Positions 19,253 through 27,968 of a stretch of 64,000 nucleotides of DNA are shown here, piece by piece. The stretch is from Pseudoalteromonas carrageenovora IAM 12662 (GTDB taxonomy: Bacteria > Pseudomonadota > Gammaproteobacteria > Enterobacterales > Alteromonadaceae): contig NZ_LT965930.1 in assembly GCF_900239935.1 (NCBI RefSeq), positions 79,982 to 143,981 on the forward strand, read 5' to 3'. The notes under the pieces were generated by a model. It saw nothing but the letters and a program-made list of their open reading frames with translations, had not been told where the DNA came from and made no database searches. A program made the translations under genes and the position numbers. The number at the start of each line of letters is the position of its first letter. Position 1 is the first letter of the stretch.

Positions 19253-20410
19253 ATGGCCACAGTAATGGAATCAACTATACGACATACAACCGATTGGCAT
19301 TTCTCAACATTGGCATCGTGGCTTGGGGTGACATCCGCGTGTGCCTATTATACCAACTCAGAATTAGCGCTATATTTGCAAATCATAGTAAGTGGTTCCA
19401 TTTTAGCTATTTTGCTGTATGTGTTAAAACAGCCTAACAAATTTGTTCACGGCGTAGCACTTGGCTATTTCCTGCTTATTTTGGCAATGATACAACTGAG
19501 TTCAACGTCCTTAGTTTTTATCCACCTAGTGATGTTCACAGCGGTTTTTAGTCCTCATTTTTCGCTCCCTAAAATATTCGCTTGTGTTGTGGCCGCCATG
19601 CTGGTTTATGGTTTAACGCATTATTCGCGCTGGGAAAATGGCATTCCTTGGATCACGTTTACAATTTGGTTTTTCTTTTGCTTGATGAATTGGTTTGTCA
19701 GTCGCCGGATTGTCGAAAGTTTAAATACACATTACCAATCCCGCCAAAACTACAAAGAGTTAAAAGCCACCCAACACATGATGGGGGTGATGCATGCAGT
19801 GCAAGAGCGACAAAATATATCACGCGAGCTCCATGACTCACTCGGCCATAAGCTTACCGCGCTCAGCATTAATTTAGATTTTGCTAAAAGAGCAGCAAAT
19901 GAAGCCACCGTTGAAACCCTCTCTCTTTGCCACCAACTTAGCCAAGAAGTATTGGCTGAGGTGCGCGAAATCGTTTCCACTCAACGCAATGACAAAACGA
20001 TACTTAAGCAAGCTCTTGAGGCCATTTGCGAACTAACACCTAATTTACACTGTGATCTCCAACTAAGTAAGGAGACAGAGCAGCTCCCTCAAGACTACGC
20101 CCTTTGTGTATTGCGGTTTTCCCAAGAGATGATCAGCAACACCCTTAAACATACCCAAGCAAACCATTTTACTTTGCATGTAAATGTCACCCACGTTGGC
20201 GAACAGCTGCTGTTAGTTGCAAAAGCGTATCACAATCAACCAGAGACCCATTTACCAAAACAAGGGAACGGATTAGCAGGATTAAATGAGCGAATGGCAC
20301 AATTTGGCGGTGAATTTTCACAACACCTTGAGCAAGAAACACTGATCAATACCATGACACTACCACTAAATTTAGAAGAAAAAAGCCATGATAAAGTGCC
20401 TACTAGTTGA
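19253..20410 (+). CDS. NarL/DesK-type sensor histidine kinase
   Basis: Membrane sensor kinase of the HisKA_3 class. About five hydrophobic segments fill the first 155 residues with no sizeable periplasmic domain, so it likely senses membrane state or an intramembrane signal. The phospho-accepting His is in ISRELHDSLGHKLTALSINLDF (near residue 194 from this start). The ATPase domain shows the N-box EMISNTLKHTQANHF and G-box GNGLAGLNERMAQFGG. The frame extends to a TTG at 19241; the ATG at 19253 is preferred. Its 3' end overlaps the response regulator by 23 bp, so translation is coupled. The neighbouring membrane acyltransferase is a plausible target (inference). Confidence 0.9.
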   Translation: MATVMESTIRHTTDWHFSTLASWLGVTSACAYYTNSELALYLQIIVSGSILAILLYVLKQPNKFVHGVALGYFLLILAMIQLSSTSLVFIHLVMFTAVFSPHFSLPKIFACVVAAMLVYGLTHYSRWENGIPWITFTIWFFFCLMNWFVSRRIVESLNTHYQSRQNYKELKATQHMMGVMHAVQERQNISRELHDSLGHKLTALSINLDFAKRAANEATVETLSLCHQLSQEVLAEVREIVSTQRNDKTILKQALEAICELTPNLHCDLQLSKETEQLPQDYALCVLRFSQEMISNTLKHTQANHFTLHVNVTHVGEQLLLVAKAYHNQPETHLPKQGNGLAGLNERMAQFGGEFSQHLEQETLINTMTLPLNLEEKSHDKVPTS

Positions 20411-21002
20411 AGATCAGACATTAGTTCGTTTAGGCCTCGCTAATTTACTTAACCTTGATAGCGCCATTAATATCGAAGCCCAAGCTGAAGATGGCTTGCA
20501 AGCGCTTACACTATTAGCTGAGCATAGTTTTGACATTGCTTTACTCGATATGAGAATGCCGAATTTAGATGGGCTCGGCGTGCTGCAAAAAATGCGTGAA
20601 AAGGGTGATAAAACCCCTGTGCTGATCATCACCACATTTGAAGATTGTGATGTATTAGTCAAAGCCCTTAATCTAGGTGCTCGTGGGTATGTGCTTAAAA
20701 ACATTGAACTTGAAGAACTCATTAGCGCTATCAAGCAGGTCGTTGCAGGTGAGCGAGTATTGCAAAGTGCGGTGACTGATTTTTTACTCAAAAAGCAACT
20801 AAGCCCTCAGCTCAGCTTAACGGACAAAGAACAAACCGTATTGCAGTGTTTGTCTTTAGGTATGCCAAACAAAGTGATTGCCAAAAAATTAAATAACTCT
20901 GAGGGGACTATTCGTAACCATGTGTCACAAATTCTTGCCAAATTAGACGTAAAAGACCGCACTCAGGCCGTTATAAAAGCCATTAATCAAAACCTAATTT
21001 AA
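20388..21002 (+). CDS. NarL/FixJ-type response regulator
   Basis: Transcription regulator partnered with the overlapping kinase. The receiver domain has acidic pair ED at residues 8-9, phospho-acceptor Asp54 in ALLDMRMPNLDG, and the conserved Lys in GYVLKN. The C-terminal LuxR-type helix-turn-helix reads LTDKEQTVLQCLSLGMPNKVIAKKLNNSEGTIRNHVSQILAKL. The length of 204 residues is typical. It starts inside the kinase gene and ends 307 bp before the first minimal recombinase. Confidence 0.93.
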   Translation: MIKCLLVEDQTLVRLGLANLLNLDSAINIEAQAEDGLQALTLLAEHSFDIALLDMRMPNLDGLGVLQKMREKGDKTPVLIITTFEDCDVLVKALNLGARGYVLKNIELEELISAIKQVVAGERVLQSAVTDFLLKKQLSPQLSLTDKEQTVLQCLSLGMPNKVIAKKLNNSEGTIRNHVSQILAKLDVKDRTQAVIKAINQNLI

Positions 21003-21106
21003 CACGCGAACAAGACCAAATTACTATTTTTGATTAGGCTTAAGTGGTGCAATCAACATAAATAAGAGTAAATAAAACTAACTAATAAACAAACAGGCGA
21101 CTATCC

Positions 21107-21243
21107 ATGCGAGCTTTTCTTGGCGTTCCACTTTTTGTGACCTAGCAATGAGTATGATTGGCATCACCCAAATCTTGATTTCAGACATTAAAGATCTTCA
21201 GTCTGCTCATGGCAGCGAACCGCCCGTCGACTCTAACTCATAA
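21107..21243 (+). pseudogene. Possible relic of a small membrane protein gene
   Basis: A short frame, MRAFLGVPLFVT, ends in TAG. A frame shifted by one continues as DLAMSMIGITQILISDIKDLQ and ends SNS-stop at 21243. Joined, they would make a small hydrophobic-then-charged protein of about 45 residues. There is no clear ribosome binding site. It is a weak call and may be chance. The remainder of 21003-21308 shows the conserved block upstream of the recombinase, starting near 21252. Confidence 0.25.
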
Positions 21244-21308
21244 CTGCCTAAACCCTAATCAGTAATACATTCGCTATCCTCATAGTAACTTTTAAATAGG
21301 AGGTCACT

Positions 21309-21905
21309 ATGAAACCAGAACTAAATCACAATGCTACTGGTGTGAAACGTCCTTTCAAGCTTGAAGAGATTTGGCGTATTCGCACTCGAATCGAAATTCA
21401 AAACAACTTGATGCAATTAGCGTTACTCAATTTGGCTATAGATAGTAAATTAAGATCATGTGATTTACTGTCTTTAAAAGTTCGAGATGTCGCTACCCAA
21501 GATCAAGTTTTTGAGAGGGTGCAATGGACACAAAAGAAAACAGGGATCGAAGTTCAATTTGAGATAACGCCGAGAACACAACAAAGTATTAGCCGTTGGG
21601 TTCAAGAAGTTAAATTGCAACCTAAAGATTATTTGTTCCGGAGTTTACGCCGCTCTAATCAACCAATAAGCTATTCATATTACAGGTCTATTATCAGGAG
21701 TTGGGCTGAGCAATTAGGACTTGATTCTGACCTTTATGGAACTCACTCAATGCGAAGAACCAAAGCGACATTGATTTACGCTCGAACCAAAAATATAAGG
21801 GCCGTTCAGTTACTGCTTGGCCATACAAAAATTGATAACACCATCAGATATCTCGGAATTGAAATTGAAGATGCAATTAAGATATCCAGAGAAACGGATT
21901 GTTAA
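21309..21905 (+). CDS. Minimal tyrosine recombinase (catalytic domain only), left copy
   Basis: Site-specific recombinase of 198 residues, the size of FimB/FimE-type enzymes, lacking a core-binding domain. Catalytic residues are visible: Arg in SKLRSCDLLSLKVRDV, Lys in QKKTGIE, His-x-x-Arg in THSMRRTKATL, His in LLLGHTKIDNTI and Tyr in RYLG. A strong AGGAGG lies 6 nt before the ATG. The gene at 37631-38227 on the opposite strand is about 95% identical (10 differing residues by my count, mostly between residues 62 and 120). About 70 bp upstream is also shared. The two copies bound a 17 kb segment in inverted orientation. Confidence 0.9.
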   Translation: MKPELNHNATGVKRPFKLEEIWRIRTRIEIQNNLMQLALLNLAIDSKLRSCDLLSLKVRDVATQDQVFERVQWTQKKTGIEVQFEITPRTQQSISRWVQEVKLQPKDYLFRSLRRSNQPISYSYYRSIIRSWAEQLGLDSDLYGTHSMRRTKATLIYARTKNIRAVQLLLGHTKIDNTIRYLGIEIEDAIKISRETDC

Positions 21906-21913
21906 TTTAATAT

Positions 21914-21937
21914 AGGCAGCAATCCCAAGCTGCCTTT
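21914..21937 (+). terminator. Terminator after the left recombinase
   Basis: AGGCAGC (21914-21920) pairs with GCTGCCT (21929-21935), followed by TTT. GCTGCCTTTGCCCC also follows the right recombinase copy, so the element is part of the duplicated unit. The rest of 21938-22286 holds no convincing gene. Confidence 0.6.
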
Positions 21938-22286
21938 GCCCCTTAACGAGTTAGTGCTGGCCTTTAACGATTAAAATTCACTCTAAAATGATGAGTCTTG
22001 AGGAAGAAACTATGATTCATTTTCAATCTACGATGATTGGTAATACCCGCCGAGCCTATGAAAACTAAACATACTAACGTAAAGCTTCTAGTAAGTTTCT
22101 TAATTTTTGACATTATAGCTACTAAGAACAGGGGGCAATTTAGACCGAGTCTGTGACAAGTGTAGGAACTTACGATTAGAAGCTTGTTAAGTAAATATTG
22201 TTCCTATATTGACAATTAACAAATGTTAATATAGCTTTATTTTTGTTCAATGGTGAACATATTGTCAATTTATTAAGGACTCTAAT

Positions 22287-22967
22287 ATGACAAATTTTTA
22301 TAAGCTAGCTTCTGTAATTCTTTTTGTTGGTACTTTTAGTGTTAATGCGAAAACAACAATTGAACCCAATAACCCAGTATCACAAATAAAAAGTAATATA
22401 GTTAATAACAGTAAAACTTTGGGGTTATCTGAAAAAGCCTATAAATACGCTACAGATCAATTCATGAGATTAAACTCAGGTTCATCTACTCCTGATATGC
22501 AACTAATTTATGAGGTTCCTGAATTTATTTCGCCGGAGAATTATTCAGAAAAAGAATTGAATAAAGCTATGAATGAGCAAAAAACAAAATTTGCGAACTA
22601 TTTTGGTATACCAGTATCAAAGTTAGACCCATTTATTGCTCATATGGCTGTCGTTTTTGATTCAGATCTTTTCAGTGGAGGTATTACTACTTTCGATACA
22701 GATGAAGATATGGAAACAATAACAATTTTCTGTGAAGAAGCATGTAGTGGTGGAACAACTTCGGGAGGAGGTATTGCATTGAGTCTTAGTGTTTATCAAG
22801 GTGCAGTTAATGCAGGCATAAGTCAGTACACAGATTTCCAAGTTGAGTTTGTCAAGAAGTCAACAAATGATAAAGTTTCTACCGAAGTGTGGAGATACAA
22901 TAACTTTTCGGGCGCTTGGAGAGAGAGTGTTATTTCTAAGCCTTGCCCTACCTGTTCTTATAATTAG
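22287..22967 (+). CDS. Secreted protein of unknown function
   Basis: I do not recognise this 226-residue protein. A signal peptide (MTNFYKLASVILFVGTFSVNA, cut before KTT) sends it to the periplasm or outside. A helical first half (residues about 35-125, rich in K/E/N) is followed by a glycine-rich stretch with paired cysteines (FCEEACSGGTTSGGGIAL). The C-terminal domain ends with CPTC, so two disulfides are likely. It stands alone between the left recombinase and a strong terminator, and looks like a single-gene cassette. Confidence 0.75.
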   Translation: MTNFYKLASVILFVGTFSVNAKTTIEPNNPVSQIKSNIVNNSKTLGLSEKAYKYATDQFMRLNSGSSTPDMQLIYEVPEFISPENYSEKELNKAMNEQKTKFANYFGIPVSKLDPFIAHMAVVFDSDLFSGGITTFDTDEDMETITIFCEEACSGGTTSGGGIALSLSVYQGAVNAGISQYTDFQVEFVKKSTNDKVSTEVWRYNNFSGAWRESVISKPCPTCSYN

Positions 22968-22987
22968 AGCAGCTAAATTCAAGTTTG

Positions 22988-23014
22988 AAAGCTAACATTT
23001 ATGTTAGCTTTTTT
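22988..23014 (+). terminator. Rho-independent terminator
   Basis: A perfect 11-bp stem AAAGCTAACAT/ATGTTAGCTTT with a 2-nt loop and a following T run lies 21 bp after the stop of the secreted-protein gene. Confidence 0.85.
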
Positions 23015-23230
23015 ATTACTAAACCTTTTAATTTACTAAATTAGCAAAGCGAAATAATACAGTAGAAGAAAAGGTGTATGGCTCACGAATAGCTCCATAT
23101 TGGGAATTATTATTTTAATACTCTAGCATGTTCTTGTCCAATAATGAGTTTGCTCGACCGTCTGCTACTCGTTCACATAATACCCCGATATGCAGCTCAT
23201 ATAGCAATCTAGTTTAACGCTTTCAAAAAA

Positions 23231-23329
23231 CAGAAGTATATTTCCGATAACTAACTACGAAGCCCTAAAAACGGAAGTTTGCTTCCGAAATATAGCAATA
23301 TAATCTTATAAACCGGAAGTTTACTTCCG
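23231..23329. repeat. Three palindromes phased at 41-42 bp
   Basis: CAGAAGTATATTTCCG (23231-23246), CGGAAGTTTGCTTCCG (23272-23287) and CGGAAGTTTACTTCCG (23314-23329) start 41 and 42 bp apart, four helical turns. They lie in the gap 23015-23397, between the 3' ends of convergent genes. They look like an operator array or tandem structured repeats of unknown use. Confidence 0.65.
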
Positions 23330-23397
23330 TTTTGTACCTTAAGATTATGAGCTAGCCGGTATCTAGTGAACTTCTCATAGCTTGTTAGACACTGATG

Positions 23398-23991
23398 TTA
23401 TACTGTTTCTATTTCATGAAAGTACAACCCTTTTATCCCGTGTTCTTGAACGATGCTATATAAGCTACTTGTAGCATCTGTAGTAAAGTATCGAAGTCCA
23501 GCTTCTCGTACTCTAAATAATTCAGGATTTTCAATCGCACTCTTGTCGAATACCATCTTTTTGAACTTTCTAATTCTACTTGGTTTACCATTTTTGATAT
23601 TTCGAATGGAGTGTTCTTCACTAAGGGCTTTCTCAAAGCCTACAACATTAAATGCAAACCACTTTTCACCTTCTAAATTGCATTCAAGCAGCTCAACGTT
23701 TTTGCTAAAACCGTTTAAAAATAAAGGTGAATATTTAGGGGATACTACAATTGTTGAGGCACCCAAACCGGCTATATCAGGTTTTTTTAAGTTTTGGTGG
23801 GCAATACTAGGCTCTACCAACCAATCAACGCCCAACTCTCTCCAATTGTCTCTCATGCTCATACCGTCGAACATTAACAACTGGCCCTCGGTCAATTGAA
23901 TTGTTTGTTCGAACCCCGTTTCATTAAGTAAGAGAAACTCATCAGGCTCGACACTCACACTGTATACTTTATTAAATTTGTCTGTCATCAA
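23398..23991 (-). CDS. Probable immunity protein for the AHH nuclease
   Basis: A 197-residue soluble protein resembling DUF1629/Imm11-like immunity proteins. It has an N-terminal beta-rich part and a C-terminal segment FVFDKSAIENPELFRVREAGLRYFTT-like, with the typical 'lFr....f..t' pattern (ENPELFRVREAGLRYF). Its start overlaps the stop of the upstream AHH nuclease gene by 4 bp, as expected for a toxin-immunity pair. It would bind the nuclease directly. The family call is by pattern only, but the coupling to a nuclease toxin is strong. Confidence 0.6.
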   Translation of the reverse strand: MMTDKFNKVYSVSVEPDEFLLLNETGFEQTIQLTEGQLLMFDGMSMRDNWRELGVDWLVEPSIAHQNLKKPDIAGLGASTIVVSPKYSPLFLNGFSKNVELLECNLEGEKWFAFNVVGFEKALSEEHSIRNIKNGKPSRIRKFKKMVFDKSAIENPELFRVREAGLRYFTTDATSSLYSIVQEHGIKGLYFHEIETV

Positions 23992-24596
23992 GCATTACCT
24001 TGTGTCAATAATGTAGTAATTGGAAATGTACCATCCGCAAGTTCTTCACCTATCTCTTTCAACGTTTCGATAATACCTTGTCGACCTAGGCCCTCAGCTA
24101 TCGTTTCATTAAGTAAGAACTCAATATTAAAGTAATATTTTCCTGTGTGAATTTTCGAATGAGGATAAGCATCTGGGAGGATGTCCATTGGAACATGCTT
24201 TTGAAACCGAGGTAAATAGACACCATTTGCTTCATGGTCAATATCAATACCGAACGCTGCTAATCTAAGCCTTGAACGGGCTGCGCGCATATCATTCCAA
24301 GACACTATATGATGAGCTGCTGTATTCTTTGGTTTATTTCCGCGCCCAGCCTTCGCCATATTTGCGGCTAGCTTTTGAGCATGCTTTTTCATATGCTCCC
24401 AACGTACATGGCGTGAATAGATTAAGTCGTCAGCTGAAATAAAGCCCCGCTTATACTTAACCGAGTCTATAATCTCTCCACGATAATGTATGGAAAACGC
24501 ATGGGCTTGGGCTTTAGCTAAACCACGGTCGCCCGTTACGAGAAATAAATCGTTTTCAATATCTTGAATAGTTACTTCATGTATTTCTTGACGCAT
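23988..24596 (-). CDS. AHH-type HNH/endonuclease VII nuclease (toxin domain)
   Basis: Carries the AHH motif in NTAAHHIVSWNDMRAARSRLRL, followed by FGIDIDHEANGVYLPR, the hallmark of the HNH/ENDO VII nucleases found at the C-termini of polymorphic toxins. Here the protein is only 202 residues. It has no signal peptide, PAAR, VgrG, RHS or LXG delivery part. About 85 residues precede the nuclease and contain a helical segment. It could be a toxin module detached from a larger effector, or an intracellular or cargo effector. The immunity-like gene follows with a 4-bp overlap. Confidence 0.8.
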   Translation of the reverse strand: MRQEIHEVTIQDIENDLFLVTGDRGLAKAQAHAFSIHYRGEIIDSVKYKRGFISADDLIYSRHVRWEHMKKHAQKLAANMAKAGRGNKPKNTAAHHIVSWNDMRAARSRLRLAAFGIDIDHEANGVYLPRFQKHVPMDILPDAYPHSKIHTGKYYFNIEFLLNETIAEGLGRQGIIETLKEIGEELADGTFPITTLLTQGNA

Positions 24597-24765
24597 AAAA
24601 ACTCCTTTTAAATATTGTTTCTAATATAGATATTTATACAGATATGTACAAGCTTGAAAGTTTTATTTGAATATACAGTACTTCAAAACAATATAGTTAG
24701 AGACCCATACTCTCACAGCGGCTTTTAACTACATCATTTTGATTCTTTTGTAGCTTTGAAATCTT

Positions 24766-25431
24766 CTAAGCTCTGGTGCACTCCCAAGCATCAACAGGAT
24801 GCATTTTATCCCAAGCATTCATTAGCTGGCGTTGTGCTTTACTCATGCTGTATCGTTTATAGGCGTTTTCGATATACAAATAAGTACGTGCAATTTTCCC
24901 TCTAGCTATTTCAGGTGGCTCAGCTTTTCTCTCGTCGATTTTCATCGCACAAAGTCCGAAGTCGCTTTGAGCTGCTGGAAGCATAGTAAAGTTATGATTG
25001 CTTCTGAGAGCATTCACAGCGCCTATGGCCGGATAAAGATTAAACATATCAGCTTGCATAAAACGATATTCTGTATTTACTTTTTCAGCACATCGACGCC
25101 CTTTAAATGACTTCCCCTTACTATTTACACACTGCTTGTGCCCATCTCGCCATTCACTAAAAGTCCGACCAAAGTTTTCTGCTGGAACAACGTGCTCCCA
25201 TTCAATTTTTTTAGCTCGTTTGACGTACTTTATTGTAGAAAAACCCTCAGGTGCGGTTACTTTTTTACTAGCATCAAATGTCGCACCACAATAAAGGGTA
25301 ATGCGGTGATTGTTATAAACCTGCTTTTCTAGAAGTCGTTTAGCTTTGCTGAAAGAGTCGATTTCTTGATTTGCTGAAGAGGCAGCAGAGAAAATAAGTA
25401 TTGATAACAGTGTAATTGTGGATGCCTTCAT
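24766..25431 (-). CDS. endA: Endonuclease I (EndA/Dns family), secreted
   Basis: Periplasmic or secreted non-specific DNase. A signal peptide (LLSILIFSAASSA, cut before NQEI) precedes the endonuclease I fold. The catalytic core shows KKIEWEHVVPAENFG (catalytic His) and NTEYRFMQADMFNLYPAIGAVNALRSN (Asn-rich metal site). Cysteines are consistent with the disulfide pattern of Vibrio Dns. The length of 221 residues is typical. Marine gammaproteobacteria often keep a chromosomal copy, so this may be an extra, island-borne one that limits DNA uptake or digests external DNA. Confidence 0.92.
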   Translation of the reverse strand: MKASTITLLSILIFSAASSANQEIDSFSKAKRLLEKQVYNNHRITLYCGATFDASKKVTAPEGFSTIKYVKRAKKIEWEHVVPAENFGRTFSEWRDGHKQCVNSKGKSFKGRRCAEKVNTEYRFMQADMFNLYPAIGAVNALRSNHNFTMLPAAQSDFGLCAMKIDERKAEPPEIARGKIARTYLYIENAYKRYSMSKAQRQLMNAWDKMHPVDAWECTRA

Positions 25432-25567
25432 TATGATTCTTGATACCTATTTTGGTTTAAATATGTCACATATAATAAATGAGTTAATAAGCTAGCTCTC
25501 ATTTGTGGTGACTAACAATTTTAGTTGTAGAGCTCAGATATTATACTCTTTAAATTAAATGGAAAAG

Positions 25568-26077
25568 TTACTTACCAGTCCAAGTATTGTCAGTTTTGTA
25601 CTGCCCAGAGCAAGCGGTGTTATATGCAAATTGGCCGGTAGACTTATCTCGACAACGCCAAACTAAGTTGTAGTTACCATCATAAAACTGGTCCCACGCA
25701 TAACCAGAAGAATAGTTATTTGACCCGCCAGCTTCTGCCGCAGCAACAGCTAAAACGACGACACCTACCGCAACAACTGCTGCAACAACGCCTTGAGCGA
25801 TTTTTTTTCTGTCTTGCGCGGCTAAAATCTCACATTTGTATTCGGTGAGTGCTCTATATTTAACTTCTTTGTTGAGCGCGTAAATATAGTTCGCTTCATC
25901 AGTATCCTCAGCGACATAACCTTTAGTGAGGATATCTTTATCATTAAGGTAGTTTCGACACACTTGAGCATCTGTTAATTCAGAGTCACCGGCAATGATG
26001 GCGTGTCTAGAGGCTGAACAGCCAGTAATAAAGCTAAGTATCAGAAAAGATACAATAGTGTTTTTAACTAAAGTCAT
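25568..26077 (-). CDS. Lipoprotein of unknown function
   Basis: A 169-residue protein. The lipobox FITGC gives a lipidated Cys at residue 20. An N-terminal mature region with ELTDAQVCRNYLNDKD is followed by an alanine/valine-rich hydrophobic stretch (VVAAVVAVGVVVLAVAAAEAG), probably a second membrane-inserting helix. The short C-terminal domain has two Cys (WRCRDKSTGQFAYNTACSGQY). No catalytic motif is seen. It is a lone gene between endA and umuDC. Confidence 0.75.
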   Translation of the reverse strand: MTLVKNTIVSFLILSFITGCSASRHAIIAGDSELTDAQVCRNYLNDKDILTKGYVAEDTDEANYIYALNKEVKYRALTEYKCEILAAQDRKKIAQGVVAAVVAVGVVVLAVAAAEAGGSNNYSSGYAWDQFYDGNYNLVWRCRDKSTGQFAYNTACSGQYKTDNTWTGK

Positions 26078-26277
26078 TAGTAAATTATTCCATAATTAAA
26101 ATAAGCTTTGAGTAAGCTCATAATTCCTTCGCTAAATTTTAACAAACGGAAGCAAGTTTTACTAATTGTTATTAAAAGGGTTTTTAATATTAAAGCATGT
26201 AATCTGCTTACATCAGCTCTGATAAAGCTATCATCTTCACAAAAAGAATCTTGGCTTAATCACAACCTTAAATTACA

Positions 26278-26293
26278 CTGTATATATAAACAG
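26278..26293 (+). promoter_or_regulatory. LexA (SOS) box before umuDC
   Basis: CTGTATATATAAACAG fits CTGT-N8-ACAG and differs from the consensus CTGTATATATATACAG at one base. It ends 14 bp before the umuD ATG at 26308, in operator position. It also rules out the upstream in-frame GTG at 26293 as the start. Confidence 0.92.
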
Positions 26294-26307
26294 TGTTTGA
26301 GGTATGT

Positions 26308-26724
26308 ATGTTCGTTATTCCAATTTTTATTGAGGCAGGGATTTCGGGGTTTGAATCCCCAGCAGCAGAATACACAGAGCTAGGCATTTCTATCGATGAG
26401 CTAATTATCAAGCATCCTAACGCCACATTCATAGGGCTGGCCTCAGGTCAATCGATGCAAGATGTAGGGATATTCGATGGAGACTTGCTCGTTGTTGATA
26501 GAGCTGAAGATGTAAGTTCAGGCGATGTAGTCGTTGCGAGTTATAATGGGTCGTTTGTTTGTAAAATAATAGATAAAACAAACCGACTGCTAATCTCAGC
26601 ATCCAAAAGCTACAAATCCGTTTATGTTTCACCTGAAGACGACTTTAAGCTCGAAGGTGTAGTCACGACCAGTATCCGCTTACACAAAAACAAAATAGAG
26701 CTCAGTCGATGTTTGCCCTCGTAG
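26308..26724 (+). CDS. umuD: UmuD-type translesion polymerase accessory protein
   Basis: LexA-like self-cleaving subunit of polymerase V. Catalytic Ser is in ASGQSMQDVG and Lys in FVCKIID, matching E. coli Ser60 and Lys97. The cleavage site aligned with E. coli CGFPSPAADY is SGFESPAAEY, so the P1 residue is Ser rather than Cys or Ala. The arm before it is only about 12 residues from this ATG, shorter than in E. coli (24). The start at 26308 has GAGG upstream and lies beyond the LexA box. Its end overlaps umuC by 16 bp. Confidence 0.9.
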   Translation: MFVIPIFIEAGISGFESPAAEYTELGISIDELIIKHPNATFIGLASGQSMQDVGIFDGDLLVVDRAEDVSSGDVVVASYNGSFVCKIIDKTNRLLISASKSYKSVYVSPEDDFKLEGVVTTSIRLHKNKIELSRCLPS

Positions 26725-27968
26725 ATGCTGTCGCTTTTTACGCGAGCGCGGAGAAGGTATTTGACCCTTCGATTCGCTCAAAACCGGTTGTAGTACTTAC
26801 AAATAACGATGGATGTATTTGCGCCATTTGCCCTATTGCAAGAAAGCTTAATATCCCTAAATTTCAGCCTTTCTTCAAGATTAAAAACTATTTAGAACAG
26901 CACCATGTCGTGGTTCGCTCTTCTAATTATGAGCTTTACGCTGATTTAAGTGAAAAAATGATGACTGTTATAAACAGATTTTGTGATGACCATTATGTTT
27001 ATAGTATTGATGAATCGTTTTTACGATTTACGGGGTTCTCTAAAATCATCAATGACTGGGCTGACTATGGACATACAATACGCCGAGCTGTGTGGCGAGA
27101 AACAGGTTTACCTGTTGGGGCTGGCTTTGGCACAACACCTACCCTAGCAAAAGCGGCCAACCATGCAGCAAAAAAACTATCTGGGTACAACGGTGTGGCC
27201 GTTATTAACGATGAAAAATCTCGTAAAGAAATACTTATGCGCATGGATGTGACTGATGTCTGGGGTATCGGCTCTCGTTTAGGAAAAAAGCTTAAGTTAA
27301 TGCAAATTAATACTGCCTGGGACTTGGCTTGCCAAAACCCTAAAGCAATGAGGCGTATGTTCAGTGTTGTCGTAGAGAGAACGGTCAGCGAATTAAATGG
27401 TATTGCCTGCTTAAGTTGGGATGAAGTAAAACAAGATAAAAAAGAAATATACTCGACTAGAAGTTTTGGTGAAAGAGTCACTGATTTAACAACGTTAAAA
27501 TCAGCCTTAGTAACACATGCCGCCATTGTTGGACGAAAACTCAGAAGACAAAAGTCATTAACAAAGCGTATAGTTATTTTTGCGGCCAGCTCGCCACATG
27601 AAGATGAGCACTATAAAAAATCACTTCTATATGAGTTTCCCATACCAACATCAGACACCAGCGTTATAGCTAAAGCTGTTTCAGCGGTCATTGATGAAAT
27701 TTATAAACCGAATACGCGCTTTTATCGCTGCGGTATAGGCGCGGTAGAATTAGAAAGTGAATCATTTCAACAAGCCGATATGTTCTCTGTGAGTGAGGAT
27801 AAACCTAAGATGATGGCATGCTTAGATACTATAAATAAACGTTATGGTGTAGGAACTTTATCAATAGGCAGTGAAAAGCTAACACAGACTTGGAATATGA
27901 AGCGGGCTTTCTTATCGCCACATTATACGACTCGTTGGACAGATATCCCTATAATTAAATGTGATTAA
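26709..27968 (+). CDS. umuC: UmuC-type Y-family DNA polymerase V subunit
   Basis: Catalytic subunit of error-prone translesion polymerase, expressed with UmuD after DNA damage. Motifs are MFALVDAVAFYASAEKVFDP (metal Asp6), the steric segment VVLTNNDGCICAICPIARKL, RSSNYELYADLS, and the catalytic YSIDESF. The helix-hairpin-helix DVWGIGSRLGKKL and little-finger domain follow. At 419 residues it is full length. The 16-bp overlap with umuD implies coupled translation. Plasmids and integrative elements often carry umuDC, consistent with this accessory segment. Confidence 0.94.
   Translation: MFALVDAVAFYASAEKVFDPSIRSKPVVVLTNNDGCICAICPIARKLNIPKFQPFFKIKNYLEQHHVVVRSSNYELYADLSEKMMTVINRFCDDHYVYSIDESFLRFTGFSKIINDWADYGHTIRRAVWRETGLPVGAGFGTTPTLAKAANHAAKKLSGYNGVAVINDEKSRKEILMRMDVTDVWGIGSRLGKKLKLMQINTAWDLACQNPKAMRRMFSVVVERTVSELNGIACLSWDEVKQDKKEIYSTRSFGERVTDLTTLKSALVTHAAIVGRKLRRQKSLTKRIVIFAASSPHEDEHYKKSLLYEFPIPTSDTSVIAKAVSAVIDEIYKPNTRFYRCGIGAVELESESFQQADMFSVSEDKPKMMACLDTINKRYGVGTLSIGSEKLTQTWNMKRAFLSPHYTTRWTDIPIIKCD

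Noticed and set aside
21998..22068. Short ORF of about 23 codons before the secreted protein
   Set aside because: No clear ribosome binding site and no recognisable pattern; too short to support.
23380..23397. attC site after the AHH/immunity pair
   Set aside because: CTTGTTAGAC resembles an R' core, but no matching R'' or paired L boxes can be found at a normal distance.
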